This document shows positions 57,901-64,000 of a stretch of 64,000 nt of DNA, piece by piece. The stretch is from Frigidibacter sp. ROC022 (GTDB lineage Bacteria > Pseudomonadota > Alphaproteobacteria > Rhodobacterales > Rhodobacteraceae), in contig NZ_JANQDU010000004.1 in assembly GCF_024723735.1 (NCBI RefSeq), forward strand, positions 1 through 64,000. The letters are read 5' to 3'. How positions within the stretch are numbered: the first letter of the stretch is position 1; every line of letters begins with the position of its first letter. The position numbers were made by a program, and so were the translations under genes. Under the pieces are notes generated by a model. The model was not told the DNA's origin. It made no database searches and worked only from the letters and a program-made list of their open reading frames with translations.

Positions 57901-57971
57901 TCCTGGTCCTGATCCTGGTCCTGTTCCTGATCGGAGAGGGCGAAGAGATGATTGTGATGACGTTGCGACAT
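54921..57971 (-). CDS. Giant acidic low-complexity protein with 26-residue period, 1016 aa
   Basis: No signal peptide. The layout is: Q/D head (DQEQDQDQDQDQGQGQ, residues 15-44); N/S/T/E/K stretch (45-104); DV-rich strand (106-120); linker to about 265; acidic repeat family A (about 268-608) of the type LGAGIGAA-x2-ESE...GGDxG; repeat family B (about 625-895) of the type DGTGTGTS-TGG-xGG-NDAD; and a C-terminal domain with AFNQSIVMGANVLGNSVDM. Family A hydrophobic cores fall at residues 279, 305, 331, 357, 383, 409, 435, 461, 487: an exact spacing of 26. Very few basic residues after about 215. Likely a secreted matrix or surface protein. Confidence 0.8.
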   Translation of the reverse strand: MSQRHHNHLFALSDQEQDQDQDQDQGQGQAQLGLQAQGQGQGQWNGNENSNENTNSSGTETDTSSRSKTDTESESETKTGTKTDTETDTDTRTKTETKTESSNDSDVDVDVEVDVDVDLEGYDPSYDGFGDVEVEEDNEGNVVLAKGDVDFDPGDDLDIDVSGALDGSLSGSGNNFGFVNVQTSTLDDNDTLENASVRNDATFEANGRASGGKAEAGPGIDARSEGGNGGDHADADGGDAKGGTGLGGFAAAEGGESGDGGEADSETGDGGDSGDTAQLGVGLGIGGSEADSETDGGDGGDGGALGVGLGLGASESDGEAEGGDSGDAGALGIGLGASDVDSEAEGESGDGGDSAALGAGIGAAESEAESDGGDADGGDAGSIGAGIGAAEAESESDGGDADGGDSGALGAGIGAAGAESDSESETGDGGDAGAFGAGIGAADSESEAEAEDANGGDAGALGAGIGAAGSESDAEAEDADGGDSGALGAGIGAAGAETENEADDAEGGDSEAESAALGAGLAGSEAEAEDADGGDSAALGGGLGLGEGESEADGDGGDGGNAGALGAGLGAAEAESEAEVEESGRGDADAEADDANALGAGIGLGNAEGGNGAAGTAASGPAAGSGTGTGTGTSTGGAGGANDADSSSDADGTGTSSADSGNGGGGSNALDGTSRADGTGTGTGTSTGGEGGSNDADATSDADGRGTGTGTAAAGMGGSNDAANDADATGTGSGSGVATGGRSGASDLDSAADAMGTGTGSADSDGGAGGTADAMSDSAADGTGTGTSEALGGMGGDADAASDSAANGSGAGQADSLGGSSGEAWAQNDTDTSSSGTGDAEADSGYGGLADMVSESMTTASGEGMADAIAGYGGAASSDTSSSNTANGTGGGTATGGAGGSGGESMAAGGEGGLAGGGTATGGAIDIGDAIAGMGGTATNGDGGMGGDLGQWGSGNGDDGYVDGSSYASAAAAIDTTAFNQSIVMGANVLGNSVDMTVVGGSMSSTYVGDDSSDSA

Positions 57972-58556
57972 GATAGCTACTCCCAGCTAGACGCCCGTGT
58001 GCCGCAACTCTGATCAATGCGGTCATGGCGGGCGTATGTCAGATTGAGATTTCGGATTCGCGGGGCAGCCGCGGTAATCCCGGGGCCCCCTCGGATCGTG
58101 AACGCCGGCGATGTCCCCCCTTTCCTTGGGCGGGCCGCCGGTGTCGATCCGGCGTCTTCGCGGTGTGGAATGTCGCCCCGCCCGTTCCGCCAAGCAGGAC
58201 GATGCTGGCAGCGATGTCGGAGTCGGCCTATTCGCAAGAAGACCTATCGGAACTAGTCCCCCGGCCGGGATCTCCGGGCGTTCGCGAGAAAAAAATATTG
58301 CAATGGCGCGACAAGAGCGCAAGATTTGGTGAAGGAAGGCCGGGCTCCCGGGGGAGGGTAGGGCTAGATCTACATCCTATTGGCTATAGGCCCGTGGATA
58401 ATTTGAGTTACCCTTGAATGATTCCTTTTTAACTTCCGGGATGCCGCATTTTCGGCATTCGTTTTCCGGTCTGGGCGGGCAGGGCAGTTCTTGTTCAAGC
58501 AGTTGAGGCATAGTCGAGTGCGAAGTCTTTTGTAGTTGTGGGTTGGGTGGTGAATC
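57972..58556. promoter_or_regulatory. Long divergent regulatory region between the 1016-aa gene and luxR
   Basis: About 585 bases, lower GC than the flanks, without a supported gene. It should carry the promoter of the secretion operon (leftward) and of the LuxR gene (rightward). A short inverted repeat CCTAT-TGGCT-ATAGG lies at 58376-58390 in the AT-rich part and is a candidate regulator site; evidence is weak. Confidence 0.45.
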
Positions 58557-59261
58557 ATGGGGGGACAATGGAGCGGTCTCGACGGGGCCGGGCAGCTGGC
58601 CGGTTTCGAGGGATGCGCAACGGTCATGCTCATGGGAAGTCGGTTCCGGTTCTCGGATCGATTCCTGCGGGTGACGAATGCCGAATTCGAGGGAGTGCGC
58701 TTTCTGCGCGTCGGCTCGTTGGACGAGCTCTCTGCGCTGGCACGAGTCGAGGAATTCGATCTGGTCGTTTTCGAGTGTGCCAGGCCGGATGACCTGGCGC
58801 TGCGTCTCGACGGGTTTCTCGCGGCGGCCGGGTCGGCGCAGATCGCGCTGACCTATCCCGACGACAGGTCGGCACAGCGCATGGCGCATTTTCTGCTCAA
58901 GCAACGGAAACTGCGCCAGATCGGGCTCTGGCCGGCCGAGGCCGGTCTCGAGACCTGGTGGGCACTGGTCCGCCTGCTACTCGCCGGCCGAACCTATCAC
59001 CCGTCCTGCATCTTCGACGTGTTGCAGAACGGCGCGCAGGACCAGTCGGCCGCACTGGAGGAGGGTCTCGGCGCCGGGCTCACCGTGCGCGAGATCGAGG
59101 TGTTGCACCAGCTCTCGAAGGGCGCCAGCAACAAGCTGATCGCCCGCGATCTGGATATCTCCGAGCACACGGTCAAGCTCCACGTCCATCACATCATGCG
59201 CAAGGTCGAAGTCTGCAACCGCACGGAGGCCGCGAATTGGTACATGCAGCTCCAGAGATAG
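58557..59261 (+). CDS. LuxR/CsgD-like regulator with atypical receiver
   Basis: 234 residues. The C-terminal LuxR HTH (about 172-230) is clear: [20 protein letters not shown] then [20 protein letters not shown]. The N-terminal part looks like a receiver fold in which the phospho-acceptor Asp position holds Glu73 (DLVVFEC, then R-P). This resembles CsgD and VpsT, which control biofilm matrix genes without normal phosphorylation. Start ATG 58557 has a weak ribosome site; ATG 58626 is an alternative. Located between the matrix-protein operon and the fucose genes, and overlapping the next gene. Confidence 0.82.
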   Translation: MGGQWSGLDGAGQLAGFEGCATVMLMGSRFRFSDRFLRVTNAEFEGVRFLRVGSLDELSALARVEEFDLVVFECARPDDLALRLDGFLAAAGSAQIALTYPDDRSAQRMAHFLLKQRKLRQIGLWPAEAGLETWWALVRLLLAGRTYHPSCIFDVLQNGAQDQSAALEEGLGAGLTVREIEVLHQLSKGASNKLIARDLDISEHTVKLHVHHIMRKVEVCNRTEAANWYMQLQR

Positions 59262-59770
59262 CCGGCGGCGCCGCGCCGCGCCCGCTTCAGGCCCGTTTCG
59301 ACGAGCTGATGCTGCTGCTCGGGCGGCTGAACTATACCTGGACCAATACCGAGAGCCTTCTGATCCATCTCATCGCCGGACTGGCGCGGGTCGAGAAGGA
59401 CACCGCGGTGGTCATCTTCCTGACCCTGAATGCCACGCGGGGGCGGCTGGACCTGGTCGAAAGGCTCGCCAAGGCCGAACGGGTTCCGGTCGAAGAACGC
59501 GCGCGGGTGCTCTCGGTCACCGGCGCACTCGGCCGGCTCTCGGGGCTCCGTAACCGGTTCAATCACTGCATCTATTCGGTCGATACGGACAGTGGCGGCA
59601 TGCAGTCGATCCTGATGCGCATTTCGGACCGCAAGGATGGCATCCGCATGGGGCAGGTCACCGATCTCGGCGAGGCCGGCCTGGTCAAGATCCGCGCAGC
59701 GACCGAGGAGCTTTCGGCCCTGAACAACGAGATTTGGGCGCTGGTCTTCGATTTCGACTACCCGCGCTGA
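59237..59770 (+). CDS. HEPN-like helical protein overlapping luxR, 177 aa
   Basis: Starts at TTG 59237, chosen because a GGAGG lies seven bases upstream, inside the luxR end. Mostly helical ([20 protein letters not shown] and on), with R-N-R-F-N-H at residues 105-110, matching the R-x4-H pattern of HEPN domains. HEPN proteins are often RNases or regulators, and some respond to stress. The 25-base overlap with luxR implies coupled translation. Assignment is by motif only. Family not otherwise recognised. Confidence 0.6.
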   Translation: MVHAAPEIAGGAAPRPLQARFDELMLLLGRLNYTWTNTESLLIHLIAGLARVEKDTAVVIFLTLNATRGRLDLVERLAKAERVPVEERARVLSVTGALGRLSGLRNRFNHCIYSVDTDSGGMQSILMRISDRKDGIRMGQVTDLGEAGLVKIRAATEELSALNNEIWALVFDFDYPR

Positions 59771-59925
59771 GGCGCTGTTCAGGGAAGGCGGCGCTCAGGG
59801 CCGGCCGCGTCGCGGGGCTTGTCGTTGCGCCTTCCCCCCAAGACGCCCTTCCGTTCCTTCGCAAGGATCGCGCGGAACAGGGTCTCCCTCTGCCAAAGAG
59901 CGGAGCGGACCGCACCTGTGGATCA

Positions 59926-60873
59926 TCACCCGCGATCGGCCTGCGTCAGGTACCAGGCATAGGTTTCACGGATGCCCTCTTCGAGCCCGGTCCTGGCCCG
60001 CCAGCCCAGTCTTGCCAGCCGGCTCACGTCCATCAGCTTGCGAGGGGTGCCGTCCGGCTTGCTGGTGTCGAAACGGATTCGGCCCCGGAAGCCGGTTACC
60101 CTTGCCACCGTCTCGGCGAGGTCGCGGATCGTCACATCGGTGCCGGAGCCCACGTTGATGTGGCTCTGCATCGGTTCGGTCTCGCGCAGGTAGGTTTCGC
60201 GATCGAGGTCCATCACGAAGAGCGAGGCCTCGGCCATGTCGTCGACATGCAGGAATTCGCGCATCGGCGTGCCACTGCCCCAGACCACGACCTCTTCCGA
60301 ACCGTCGCGGGCGGCCTCGTGGAACCTGCGGATCAGGGCCGGCAGCACATGCGAGGTCTCCGGATGAAAGTTGTCGCCCGGACCGTAGAGGTTGGTCGGC
60401 ATCACGCTTCGGTAATCGGTGCCGTGCTGGCGGTTGTAGCTCTCGCACAGCTTGATCCCGGCGATCTTGGCGATCGCATAGGGCTCGTTGGTGGGTTCCA
60501 GCGGGCCGGTCAGCAAGGCGTCCTCGCGCATCGGCTGTTCGGCCAGCCTGGGATAGATGCAGGACGACCCCAGAAACAGAAGCTTCCGCACGCCGGCCTG
60601 AAAGGCCTGGTGGATCACATTGGCCTCGATCATCAGGTTGTCGTAGATGAAATCCGCCGGATAGGTGTTGTTGGCCATGATGCCGCCCACCCTGGCGGCG
60701 GCAAGGATCACCTGGTCCGGCTTCTCGGCCTGCAGAAAGTCCCGCACCGCGGCCTGGTCGGTCAGGTCGAGTTCGGCATGGGTTCGGGTGAGGGTTTCCA
60801 GCCCGCGTGCCTCAAGCTTGCGCAAGATTGCGCCGCCGACCATGCCTCGGTGGCCCGCAACATAGGTCTTCAT
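59926..60873 (-). CDS. fcl: GDP-L-fucose synthase
   Basis: 315-residue epimerase/reductase (WcaG/Fcl) of the SDR family turning GDP-4-keto-6-deoxymannose into GDP-L-fucose. NADP fold [15 protein letters not shown], catalytic Ser-Tyr-Lys in SSCIYP and [11 protein letters not shown], and VHVDDMAEA-like [13 protein letters not shown]. It is the second gene after gmd, 10 bp apart. Supplies fucose for an exopolysaccharide or LPS. Confidence 0.93.
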   Translation of the reverse strand: MKTYVAGHRGMVGGAILRKLEARGLETLTRTHAELDLTDQAAVRDFLQAEKPDQVILAAARVGGIMANNTYPADFIYDNLMIEANVIHQAFQAGVRKLLFLGSSCIYPRLAEQPMREDALLTGPLEPTNEPYAIAKIAGIKLCESYNRQHGTDYRSVMPTNLYGPGDNFHPETSHVLPALIRRFHEAARDGSEEVVVWGSGTPMREFLHVDDMAEASLFVMDLDRETYLRETEPMQSHINVGSGTDVTIRDLAETVARVTGFRGRIRFDTSKPDGTPRKLMDVSRLARLGWRARTGLEEGIRETYAWYLTQADRG

Positions 60874-60883
60874 CTGGTTCCCC

Positions 60884-62002
60884 TCAGGTCTCGAATGCCA
60901 CGGGCAGATCGAGCCCGTGTGTCTTCAGCAGTGCATGGCGTTTGGCCGCATTCAGGTCGGCGGCGACCATCTCGGCGCACATCTCGCGGGCACTGATCTC
61001 GGGCACCCAGCCCAGTTGTTCGCGGGCCTTGGTCGGATCGCCCAGCAGGGTCTCGACCTCGGCGGGGCGGAAATAGCGCGGGTCGATCCGCAGGACCACA
61101 TCGCCGGGCTTCAGCGCCGGCGCATCGTTGCCGGTCACCGACTCGACGATCCCGACCTCGTCCGGGCCTTCGCCTTCGAAGCGCAGGGTCAGCCCCAGGT
61201 CTTCGGCCGCCCAGGTGATGAAGGTGCGCACCGAATACTGCTTGCCGGTGGCGATGACGTAGTCCTCGGGCCTGTCCTGCTGCAGCATCATCCACTGCAT
61301 CCGCACATAGTCCCTGGCATGGCCCCAGTCGCGCAGCGCGTCGATATTGCCCATGTGCAGGCAGTCCTCGAGCCCCTGGGCGATGTTGGCCAGGCCGCGG
61401 GTGATCTTTCGGGTCACGAAGGTCTCGCCCCGGCGCGGACTCTCGTGGTTGAACAGGATGCCGTTGCAGGCATGAAGCCCGTAGGCTTCGCGGTAGTTTA
61501 CCGTGATCCAGTAGGCATACATCTTGGCCACCGCATAGGGGCTGCGGGGATGGAACGGCGTGGTTTCGCGTTGCGGGGTTTCCTGCACCAGCCCGTAGAG
61601 TTCCGAGGTCGAGGCCTGGTAGAAGCGGGTCTTCTGCTCCAGCCCCAGAAATCGGATCGCCTCCAGCAGCCGCAGGGTGCCGAGCGCATCGACATCGGCG
61701 GTGTATTCCGGAGCCTCGAAGCTGACGGCGACATGGGACTGGGCGCCGAGGTTGTAGACCTCGTCCGGCTGGACCTCGCGCATGATGCGGATGAGGTTCG
61801 AACTGTCGCTCAGATCGCCGTAGTGCAGTAGGAAACGGGCATTGTCGATATGCGGGTCCTGGTAGATGTGATCGACCCGCTGGGTATTGAACAGCGAGGC
61901 ACGACGCTTGATCCCGTGTACCTCATAGCCCTTCTCCAGCAGGAATTCAGCCAGATACGACCCGTCCTGCCCGGTGATGCCGGTGATGAGCGCTTTCTTC
62001 AT
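60884..62002 (-). CDS. gmd: GDP-mannose 4,6-dehydratase
   Basis: 372 residues. [20 protein letters not shown] (NADP fold), [11 protein letters not shown], catalytic Ser-Glu in ASTSELYG, Tyr-Lys in [10 protein letters not shown] and [16 protein letters not shown]. First enzyme of GDP-fucose synthesis. Start ATG 62002; longer upstream frame not used. Operon gmd-fcl, fed from GDP-mannose made elsewhere. Confidence 0.94.
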   Translation of the reverse strand: MKKALITGITGQDGSYLAEFLLEKGYEVHGIKRRASLFNTQRVDHIYQDPHIDNARFLLHYGDLSDSSNLIRIMREVQPDEVYNLGAQSHVAVSFEAPEYTADVDALGTLRLLEAIRFLGLEQKTRFYQASTSELYGLVQETPQRETTPFHPRSPYAVAKMYAYWITVNYREAYGLHACNGILFNHESPRRGETFVTRKITRGLANIAQGLEDCLHMGNIDALRDWGHARDYVRMQWMMLQQDRPEDYVIATGKQYSVRTFITWAAEDLGLTLRFEGEGPDEVGIVESVTGNDAPALKPGDVVLRIDPRYFRPAEVETLLGDPTKAREQLGWVPEISAREMCAEMVAADLNAAKRHALLKTHGLDLPVAFET

Positions 62003-62506
62003 GGCCGTCACTTTCTCATGTCCGAGCGAAATCCGCACTGCAATTTCGACACTGTTGGATGCCCATGGAGCTCTCGCAATTCGATCCGGCGGAGTATTCC
62101 CCCCAATACATCGCCCCGTGATCCGGAACGCAAGGATCGCGCCCTGGATCGCTCGTAAATCGCGCCTTTCGTGGCACGACATTGGGCACAGGCGTCCAAA
62201 GAAAGCTTGGAGAGCACGAAATTCGCAATGGCGGGTCGGCAGGCGCCCGGTAACTCTTCCCGCCAATTGCCGACGTCAACCACTATTACCTGACCTTCCA
62301 TCGAAGAACCGGATATCTCGGCCATTTTCCGGCCTCCCAAGCTGGGTCATCGGCGGATTCCTGATCTAATTCAGCTGGCCCTCCCGAGACCTTGACTCCG
62401 GAAATCAGCCGCGGACATAAGGCGGCGCTCCGCCGGTTGCTCTACGAACTGCGTCTGGTTTCCGACCGAGGGCTGTCTGAAATGGCAACAAGGGCATCTA
62501 CACGAC
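62003..62506. promoter_or_regulatory. Intergenic region between gmd and a divergent glycosyltransferase
   Basis: About 500 bases. It includes the gmd promoter on one side and that of the glycosyltransferase on the other. A 110-residue minus frame (62008-62340) exists but has poor codon bias, so I leave it out. No strong repeats noticed. Confidence 0.4.
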
Positions 62507-63346
62507 ATGGTGCGGTTTTCGGTCATCACGGCCACCTACAATCTGATTGATTGCGATCGCATAGACAGCTTCCGGAAGGCGGTTGCCTCGGTCAGGGCTC
62601 AGACCCATGCCGACATCGAGCATATCGTGGTTGACGGCGCTTCGACGGATGGAACTGCCGAGCTTCTGAACCGGATGTTCGCAGACGGGGAATTCGACAT
62701 CCTGATCTCGGAACCCGATCAGGGAGTCTATGATGCGATGAACCGCGGGGTGGACGCGGCGAGCGGCGATTTCGTTCTCTTTCTCAACTCTGACGATTCC
62801 TATCATGACCCGAACGGGCTGTCGGATCTGGCCCGGCACTCCGCCGCGGATTTCATTGCCAGCCCGGTCGTCACCCGAAGCGAACGGGGTGACAGGATTC
62901 TTGCCGTCAGCAAGGGCTTTGCAAGAGTGCTGCTGACGATGCCGTTCAATCATCAGGGTCTCGCGGTGCGTCGCGAGTTGTTCCACCGGCTCGACGGCTT
63001 CGATCTGGCGTTCAGGATCGGGGCGGATTACGACTTCATCCTTCGGATGCTGATGTCGGGGGCCAGAGGGGCGCGGACCTGCAAGCCTTTCGTGACCTAT
63101 CTTGAAGGGGGGCTATCGTCGGACAGGACGCGCGCTATGGCCGACGGCGTAGCGGTCTGGCTGAAAAACTACTCGGCACATGCCGACCTTTCCCGCGCGG
63201 AATGGGAAAGCGCGATGGCCCGCCGAATTGTCCCGGTGAAACTCTGTCGTGCGATGCTCCTGGACGCCAGCCTGCCGTTTGTCATTCGGCGCAGCGCCCT
63301 GGTGCAGCTGGGACGTGCAATGCTCAAGGGCAGCGGCAACCCCTGA
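62507..63346 (+). CDS. Glycosyltransferase family 2
   Basis: 279 residues, GT-A fold. N-terminal SVITATYNLIDCDRI, VDGASTDGT, EPDQGVYDAMNRG (typical WcaA-like stretch) and the metal motif FLNSDDS. Cytoplasmic enzyme adding one sugar to a lipid-linked polysaccharide repeat; substrate unknown. Divergent from gmd. Sits with fucose genes and a sulfotransferase, so it is likely part of an exopolysaccharide or capsule cluster that continues past the window. Confidence 0.85.
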   Translation: MVRFSVITATYNLIDCDRIDSFRKAVASVRAQTHADIEHIVVDGASTDGTAELLNRMFADGEFDILISEPDQGVYDAMNRGVDAASGDFVLFLNSDDSYHDPNGLSDLARHSAADFIASPVVTRSERGDRILAVSKGFARVLLTMPFNHQGLAVRRELFHRLDGFDLAFRIGADYDFILRMLMSGARGARTCKPFVTYLEGGLSSDRTRAMADGVAVWLKNYSAHADLSRAEWESAMARRIVPVKLCRAMLLDASLPFVIRRSALVQLGRAMLKGSGNP

Positions 63347-63394
63347 TTCAGGGACGGATATCCGCGAAGCTCGATTTGCGCCGAAGCAGATGAC

Positions 63395-64000
63395 TTAGCG
63401 CCGCGCAAAGCGATGACGTCCGGTACGTCCCGCCTTCGTGCTCAATGCATAGGGTTCGATCAGGTGATAGAGCCGGGAGGTCCCAAGGAACCATGCATCG
63501 CTCCAATGCCGCTCACCATCGCGCGAAAGACCGTCGAGCAGGGTGCCTCGATCATAGCCCATGAAGCCAAGGTTCTTGTCGCCCAACTGCGCGAGATACC
63601 GCGCCGCCCACCGTCGGCGCAGCTCGCCGCCGAAACCGGTCTTCCACAGCCCGGTGGGTTGGGTCGCGGTGCCTGCATATCTGGCCTGTCCGGTCTGGTC
63701 CCCCATCCGGGACAGAATTTTCGGCGGTTTCTGGAAATATGCCGGGTCATAGCTGGCCCCGAAATGAGCAAACACCGCGGGCCAGGTTTCTTCCGGCCGG
63801 GCAACGAGGTCTTCGTAGCGCACGGCCATCACGTTCGAATGGCCAGCGAACTGGCGAGCGGTTGCGATCAACGCGGGTAGGCCGAGATACAGGTCGTAGT
63901 GGTAGAAATGTGCTTTCCAGCGCCCGCGGCCCCAAGTCCGGTTCATCGACGCCACGATCGAGAGCGGATTGCGCCAGAGAAACAGAACCGGTGCGTCGGG
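63395..64000 (-). CDS. Sulfotransferase (5' end beyond window)
   Basis: 202 codons, of which the C-terminal about 200 residues are visible; the frame is open to the window edge. Near the edge it reads VLFLWRNPLSIVASMNRTWG, the 3'-phosphate-binding R-x-P-x-x-x-x-x-S region typical of PAPS-dependent sulfotransferases, followed by VRYEDLVARPEETW. It would place sulfate on a sugar or other acceptor. The sat-cysC gene in this window could provide its PAPS. Convergent with the glycosyltransferase. Confidence 0.82.
   Translation of the reverse strand, partial: PDAPVLFLWRNPLSIVASMNRTWGRGRWKAHFYHYDLYLGLPALIATARQFAGHSNVMAVRYEDLVARPEETWPAVFAHFGASYDPAYFQKPPKILSRMGDQTGQARYAGTATQPTGLWKTGFGGELRRRWAARYLAQLGDKNLGFMGYDRGTLLDGLSRDGERHWSDAWFLGTSRLYHLIEPYALSTKAGRTGRHRFARR

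Noticed and set aside
54921-57971. Possibility that the repeat DNA is a CRISPR or non-coding satellite
   Set aside because: The 78-bp period is degenerate at DNA level, keeps one long open frame and lacks identical repeats with unique spacers.
52697-57971. Canonical RTX toxin repeats
   Set aside because: No run of GGxGxDxUx nonapeptides; the Gly/Asp motifs have other spacing.
62008-62340. 110-codon minus frame upstream of gmd
   Set aside because: Codon use is unlike the neighbours and no domain is visible; a promoter region is more likely.

Overview
The window looks like a chromosomal segment of a high-GC alphaproteobacterium, most likely a member of the Rhodobacteraceae/Paracoccaceae. This rests on gene content: a cho/bet choline and choline-sulfate cluster, an Hsp20-DUF1150 pair, two YdcH-type DUF465 proteins, a Hint-domain protein, an EttA-type ABC-F protein and a fused ATP sulfurylase/APS kinase, all in strongly GC-biased coding sequence with tight ATGA overlaps. 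The assignment is inference from families recognised by eye; no search was run.

Layout. (1) 1-5250 is a small, lower-GC, compact mobile island. It has a tRNA-Arg(CCG) 3'-end attachment half-site, two different tyrosine recombinases, an excisionase-like HTH protein and several small unknown phage-like genes. Its right edge abuts the C-terminal stump of a FAD-dependent monooxygenase. (2) 5.8-12.4 kb holds transport and envelope genes: a LysE/ArgO exporter, a DMT permease, an ABC-2 exporter pair, a LysR regulator, a DUF481 outer-membrane protein and a DUF1036 protein. (3) 12.5-21.5 kb is an osmoprotection locus. choXWV (choline ABC importer) reads left and betI-betC-betB-GST-betA reads right, around a perfect BetI-like palindrome. 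Together they would import choline, release it from choline-O-sulfate, and oxidise it to glycine betaine. (4) 21.5-48.7 kb is mostly housekeeping or conserved genes (SRAP protein, FkbM methyltransferase, L,D-transpeptidase, CspA, ettA, nadD, dacB, purE/purK, Hsp20, sat-cysC, trxB, Lrp, HDAC-like amidohydrolase, lldD, trpA, ychF), followed by tRNA-Ser(GCU). Odd members are a stand-alone eCIS-core (DUF4157) protein, an SRAP protein without its catalytic Cys2, a 17-repeat LRR protein, and a lysine-rich 39-residue protein.

(5) 49.2-64 kb is the most interesting part. A type I secretion adaptor and an ABC exporter (with a long disordered N-terminal extension) are followed upstream on the same strand by two unusual proteins, of 711 and 1016 residues. 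The larger is extremely acidic and built on a near-perfect 26-residue period that runs through two different repeat families. The smaller carries five degenerate repeats with a GD-x7-9-Q-x-N-x3-D-x-D-like motif. Both contain a G-A-N-x-L-x-N motif. A divergent CsgD/VpsT-like LuxR regulator, whose receiver has Glu at the phospho-acceptor position, overlaps a HEPN-like gene. GDP-L-fucose genes (fcl, gmd), a glycosyltransferase and a sulfotransferase follow. I read this as a candidate secreted-matrix/exopolysaccharide (biofilm) locus. The secreted proteins do not carry the canonical RTX nonapeptide and may be a poorly described class.
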